Shown: piece after piece, positions 60,843 to 64,000 of the stretch
Position numbering within the stretch: the first letter of the stretch is position 1
Layout: every line of letters begins with the position of its first letter
From: UBA4782 sp034430215
GTDB lineage: Bacteria; Chloroflexota; Anaerolineae; Anaerolineales; Anaerolineaceae
Assembly (NCBI GenBank): GCA_034430215.1
Contig: DAOUFE010000013.1
Location: 1 to 64,000 of the forward strand
DNA: 64,000 bases
Direction of reading: 5' to 3'
Translations under genes and position numbers: made by a program
Notes under the pieces: generated by a model
Databases searched by the model: none
Seen by the model: only the letters and a program-made list of their open reading frames with translations
Told to the model about the DNA's origin: nothing

Positions 60843-62246
60843 ATGAGGAAGACGTTATACTGGAAACTTGCTCTTGCTTTTATGTTCGTTGCAGTCATTG
60901 CAATTGTTTTAATCGCGATCTTTATTCGTATTACCAATGTTGACCGCCTCACCAAGTTGATCACAGAGCAACAGGGGAGCAGCCTGCAGGCAAGCATGGC
61001 GGAATATTACGCCATTACGGGTTCATGGCTGGGTGTAAAGGAATACTGGCAAACTGCCCAAATGCGGCCTACCCAATCCTCTGATTTGACGCAAGAACCA
61101 AATACGAACAATCCCTTCCCACCTGAAGGACGTGATCGTCGAAATTTCTTTGGTCTGGTGGATGCCGATAGAGTTGTTCTGGTATCGGTTGATCCAAAAT
61201 ATCCTGAAGGTAGTACTCTGCCTGAAGAGATGTTGAAAAATGGCTTTCCTATTACGGTGGATGGTCAGCAGGTGGGAACGATCATCAATGCGAATACTCC
61301 TCCAGGTTTCCTCCCAGAAGAAAATCTTTTTCTGACACGAACTAATCAGGCATTGCTGCTGGGGGTGGCTGGTGCGCTACTCATCGCATTAGTGGTCGGA
61401 TTTGTGTTAGCGCGCACATTGACACGCCCATTACGTGATCTCACTCAGGCAGCTCAAAGGATTGCCGATGGAAATCTGGAGCAGCAGGTAAAAGTGAATT
61501 CAAAGGATGAGATCGGTGATCTGGCAATCGCTTTCAATCAGATGAGTCACGAAGTGGCCCATCAATCGTTACTTCGTAAACAAATGACTGCTGATATCGC
61601 TCATGACCTGCGAACGCCATTGACAGTCATCGCCGGGTATATTGAATCCATGCAGGATGGAGTTCTCCAACCTACCCCCGAAAGATTGGCGTTGATCTAT
61701 TCTGAGATTGAACGTCTGCAAAACCTTGTAGGCGACCTGCGTATGTTGTCGCAGGCAGATGCAGGAGAGTTACCCTTGAACCCGCAGAAAATAGAGCCTG
61801 CCTCGTTGCTAGAAAGGTCAGCCGCACTCTTTCAACATCAAGCTGAAAAACAGCAGATCACTCTTGAAGTCCAGGTTCCGGAGGTTCTACCAGAAATCTT
61901 TGTGGATGAAGCCCGCATGCTGCAGGTATTCGATAACCTGATCAGCAATGCTTTCCGGTATACACCCGCAGGGGGAAGGATCTCACTTTCGGGAAAGCTC
62001 CAGAATGACAGAGTAGTGTTAAGCGTAAATGATACCGGTTCGGGTATTTCAATTGACGAACAGCCGTATATTTTTGATCGCTTCTATCGGGCGGATAGAT
62101 CCCGGCATGCTGAAAATGGGGAGTCAGGACTTGGCCTGGCAATTGTGAAGGCATTGATTGAAAGCCAGAATGGGAAGGTATGGGCTGAGTCAAAACCGGA
62201 ACATGGAACCACGATCTATATGGAATTCCCTGTGAATAATTCATAA
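60843..62246 (+). CDS. HAMP-domain sensor histidine kinase
   Basis: A 467-residue kinase. Membrane helices lie at about 8-28 (LALAFMFVAVIAIVLIAIFI) and 175-195, enclosing an extracellular sensor loop of about 140 residues. A HAMP domain (LTRPLRDLTQAAQRIADGNL) precedes the HisKA helix with His254 in DIAHDLRTPLTVIAGY. The ATPase boxes are QVFDNLISNAFRYTP (N), VNDTGSGI (G1) and ESGLGLAIVKALIE (G2). It is the partner of the response regulator, with likely inputs from the cell surface. Confidence 0.95.
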   Translation: MRKTLYWKLALAFMFVAVIAIVLIAIFIRITNVDRLTKLITEQQGSSLQASMAEYYAITGSWLGVKEYWQTAQMRPTQSSDLTQEPNTNNPFPPEGRDRRNFFGLVDADRVVLVSVDPKYPEGSTLPEEMLKNGFPITVDGQQVGTIINANTPPGFLPEENLFLTRTNQALLLGVAGALLIALVVGFVLARTLTRPLRDLTQAAQRIADGNLEQQVKVNSKDEIGDLAIAFNQMSHEVAHQSLLRKQMTADIAHDLRTPLTVIAGYIESMQDGVLQPTPERLALIYSEIERLQNLVGDLRMLSQADAGELPLNPQKIEPASLLERSAALFQHQAEKQQITLEVQVPEVLPEIFVDEARMLQVFDNLISNAFRYTPAGGRISLSGKLQNDRVVLSVNDTGSGISIDEQPYIFDRFYRADRSRHAENGESGLGLAIVKALIESQNGKVWAESKPEHGTTIYMEFPVNNS

Positions 62247-62258
62247 GGCAAAAGGGGC

Positions 62259-62402
62259 TGTCATTACGAACCCTGCGTTCTTAAAAGGGAGATGCAATCT
62301 GAATCAAGAGACTGCCACGCTTCGCTCGCAATGACAAACCCACTGACCTTGCAAACCCTGCGTTCTTTACAGGGTGATGCAATCTTGCGTTTTTCGTGGT
62401 GA
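62259..62402. repeat. Dispersed intergenic repeat, two units
   Basis: Unit one (62259-62336) is bounded by TGTCATTACGA and TCGCAATGACA, inverted repeats with one mismatch. Its hairpin arms are more diverged than in the 10-kb array. The second unit starts ACCCTGCGTTCTTTACAGG at 62355, 85 bases after the first, and ends GCGTTTTTCGTGGTG near 62400, exactly like the last copy at 10545. The array lies between the kinase and transglycosylase genes. Confidence 0.82.
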
Positions 62403-62470
62403 ACTGTCCACATTCATGAATCCTCCATCTACTTGGCAACCTGCCTACTTTATTGCATAATGAGGGGGTG

Positions 62471-63589
62471 ATGGAACAATCCTTACGCAACCTGCCCTTG
62501 GCACATGGCACTCTGACCTTTCCCGTTTTTCTTCCCGATGCAACGTACGGCATGGTGCGTGCGGTGGATGCGGAAGCGCTGGATTCTCTTGGCATCCAGG
62601 CGCTTGTGATGAATACTTTTCACCTGATGCAGCACCCTGGTTCCGCCACTATAAAAGCATTGGGCGGTTTGAATACCATGAGCGGTTGGCATAAGCCCAT
62701 CATGACTGATTCGGGTGGTTTTCAGGCTTATTCACTTATTCACAACAACCCTCGTGCGGGCACCATCACTGAACAGGGATTGACTTTTCAGCCCGAAGGC
62801 AGCCAGCATAAGATTCAACTTACCCCCGAAAAAAGTATCCAGCTACAATTGGCATTTGGTGCAGATATCGTTGTGTGCCTGGATGATTGTACGCACGTGG
62901 ATACCAGTGAAGAAGAACAGCACCAGTCAGTCAAACGCACAGTAGCCTGGGCAAAACGCTGCCGAACTACCTTTGATCAGCTTCTCAAGCAAAAGCGGAA
63001 GAATCCTGAACACCGTCCCCTGCTTTTCGCCGTGGTTCAGGGTGGAGGATCCTTCGACTTACGGAAAGAATGTGCAGATGCCTTGTTGGAAATTGGGTTT
63101 GATGGCTATGGTTTTGGCGGTTGGCCGCTTGACTCACAATCCAACCTGCTGACAGACATCCTGGAATACACCCGCAGCCTTATCCCATCACAATTTCCAC
63201 TCCATGCTCTGGGAGTGGGGCACCCCGAAAACGTATCAGCCTGTTACCGTATGGGGTATCCTATGTTTGATAGTGCCATGCCAACACGCGATGCCCGTCA
63301 TGGCAGGCTCTATACTTTCACAGGCTCACTCGAACAGATCAACCCGTTCGCACCTGCAAAAGAATGGCTGCGGTATTTTTATATTCAAGATGAGATACAC
63401 ATCAGAGATAATCGGCCTCTGGTGGAAGGCTGCCCGTGCCCTGTCTGTCGCAAATACTCCGCTGGCTATCTGTATCACATATTTAAGATGAACGACTCCC
63501 TTTTCCCCCGCCTGGCGACAATGCACAATCTAGGGTTCATGTTGATGCTTTGTGACCTGCTTCGCGAACATAAAGAGGCAAGGTCTTAA
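62471..63589 (+). CDS. Divergent tRNA-guanine transglycosylase-like protein
   Basis: A 372-residue TIM-barrel enzyme of the queuine/archaeosine transglycosylase family. Key residues are kept: Asp in MTDSGGFQAYS, Asp in VCLDDCTHVD at the substrate position, Gln-Gly-Gly in VVQGGGSFDL, the nucleophile Asp in DSAMPTRDARHG, and zinc ligands CPCPVCRKYS with a following His. Several loops differ from canonical bacterial Tgt: the SHxDG region is QPEGSQHK, and GFGGWPLDSQ replaces the usual Gly-rich SVGEP loop. ATG 62471 follows GAGGGGG. The stop overlaps the next gene's ATG (TAATG). Confidence 0.85.
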   Translation: MEQSLRNLPLAHGTLTFPVFLPDATYGMVRAVDAEALDSLGIQALVMNTFHLMQHPGSATIKALGGLNTMSGWHKPIMTDSGGFQAYSLIHNNPRAGTITEQGLTFQPEGSQHKIQLTPEKSIQLQLAFGADIVVCLDDCTHVDTSEEEQHQSVKRTVAWAKRCRTTFDQLLKQKRKNPEHRPLLFAVVQGGGSFDLRKECADALLEIGFDGYGFGGWPLDSQSNLLTDILEYTRSLIPSQFPLHALGVGHPENVSACYRMGYPMFDSAMPTRDARHGRLYTFTGSLEQINPFAPAKEWLRYFYIQDEIHIRDNRPLVEGCPCPVCRKYSAGYLYHIFKMNDSLFPRLATMHNLGFMLMLCDLLREHKEARS

Positions 63590-64000
63590 TGGTGGATGAG
63601 GACTTGGTGAGGAGAGTTGTAGAAGCGGTGATGGCTGGCAGCGGATATAGCAGCATCAGCCGCGATCTGGTCATCCACATTGCCACCCGTGAAATTGCAA
63701 AAGGAAGAGCTTTTAAAGACAGCGTAAAAGCCACCCGCACAGTACTGCATCAAATTGGCGGGGCGTATCTTCCCGTCAACCCGCCTTATGAACTTTGGGT
63801 AAAAGAACTGGCCGGTTTATCGCGGTATCCCACCGACCCAACTTTACGTACATTTTGCATACAAAAAATGCAGATGCATGCTTCCACTCGCGAGCGCCTT
63901 CCTTTTTTGGAAGATTTTATCAATCTCATTCGCGAGAATGTAGGAGAGATTGGTTCTTTGCTTGACCTGGCGTGTGGATTAAACCCTTTGACATTGCCCT
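63589..64000 (+). CDS. ArmA/Rmt-type 16S rRNA (m7G1405) methyltransferase homologue, partial
   Basis: The first 137 residues of a gene cut by the window edge. The N-terminal helices read YSSISRDLVIHIATREIAKG and TRTVLHQIGGAYLP, like the Rmt start with its RxxLHxxxGAY. MHASTRERLPFL matches the family HASTKERL, and LLDLACGLNPLTLP matches LDIACGLNPL, the SAM-binding motif I of RmtB and ArmA. The family methylates N7 of G1405 in 16S rRNA and blocks aminoglycosides. Here the gene is coupled to a transglycosylase gene, so a different RNA target is possible. Confidence 0.82.
   Translation, partial: MVDEDLVRRVVEAVMAGSGYSSISRDLVIHIATREIAKGRAFKDSVKATRTVLHQIGGAYLPVNPPYELWVKELAGLSRYPTDPTLRTFCIQKMQMHASTRERLPFLEDFINLIRENVGEIGSLLDLACGLNPLTLP

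Overview
The window looks like a chromosome segment from a member of the Chloroflexota (Anaerolineae-like). This is inferred from protein character: lipoproteins and secreted proteins with WD40-like (PD40) repeats, Thr/Pro-rich tails, MacB-type exporters with adaptor proteins but no outer-membrane partner, a YgeY-type hydrolase, an AmmeMemoRadiSam enzyme and an OMP decarboxylase fused to orotate phosphoribosyltransferase. There is no rRNA, no convincing tRNA, no CRISPR array and no prophage. Most of the window is ordinary, densely packed chromosome.

Layout. 0-3.3 kb: acetyltransferase, VOC protein, methyltransferase and an ADP-ribosyltransferase-like unknown. 3.3-9 kb: a TetR regulator divergent from a catabolic operon (class II aldolase, class III aminotransferase, MFS transporter, FGGY kinase), with overlapping back-to-back promoters and a perfect inverted repeat over both -10 boxes. 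9-13.5 kb: a DUF72 protein, a repeat-filled gap, an AbrB-ABC transporter operon under a 30-bp palindrome, and a nitrilase. 13.6-16.5 kb: an ECF sigma factor with a large membrane-anchored partner. 16.8-19.9 kb: ClC transporter with a TrkA-C domain and an acetyltransferase. 20-24 kb: a second ECF sigma/anti-sigma pair leading an ABC transporter operon. 24-35 kb: single metabolic genes (aldo/keto reductase, M20 hydrolase, PD40 lipoprotein, DUF362, racemase, nucleoside phosphorylase, CAT-like enzyme). 35.7-36.4 kb: a GIY-YIG nuclease gene between inverted repeat ends. 36.5-47.7 kb: radical SAM enzyme, membrane J-protein, secreted lytic transglycosylase, KefC-like antiporter, LCP protein, nucleotidyltransferase and aminotransferase. 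47.9-52.5 kb: pyrimidine operon with an attenuator-like leader, a dihydroorotase and aspartate carbamoyltransferase that both resemble the animal CAD domains, the PyrF-PyrE fusion and an M48 protease. 52.8-62.2 kb: MacB-type exporter with three tandem adaptors, divergent from a two-component system. 62.4-64 kb: a divergent tRNA-guanine transglycosylase overlapping the start of an ArmA/Rmt-type 16S rRNA methyltransferase homologue, cut by the window edge.

The items most worth following are the transglycosylase/Rmt-like pair at the right edge, the inverted-repeat-bounded GIY-YIG element with a short gene-less relative 2 kb away, the CAD-like pyrimidine genes with their leader attenuator, and the three adaptors that share a conserved cysteine pair. 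No computation was run. Family assignments rest on motifs and remembered family sequences.
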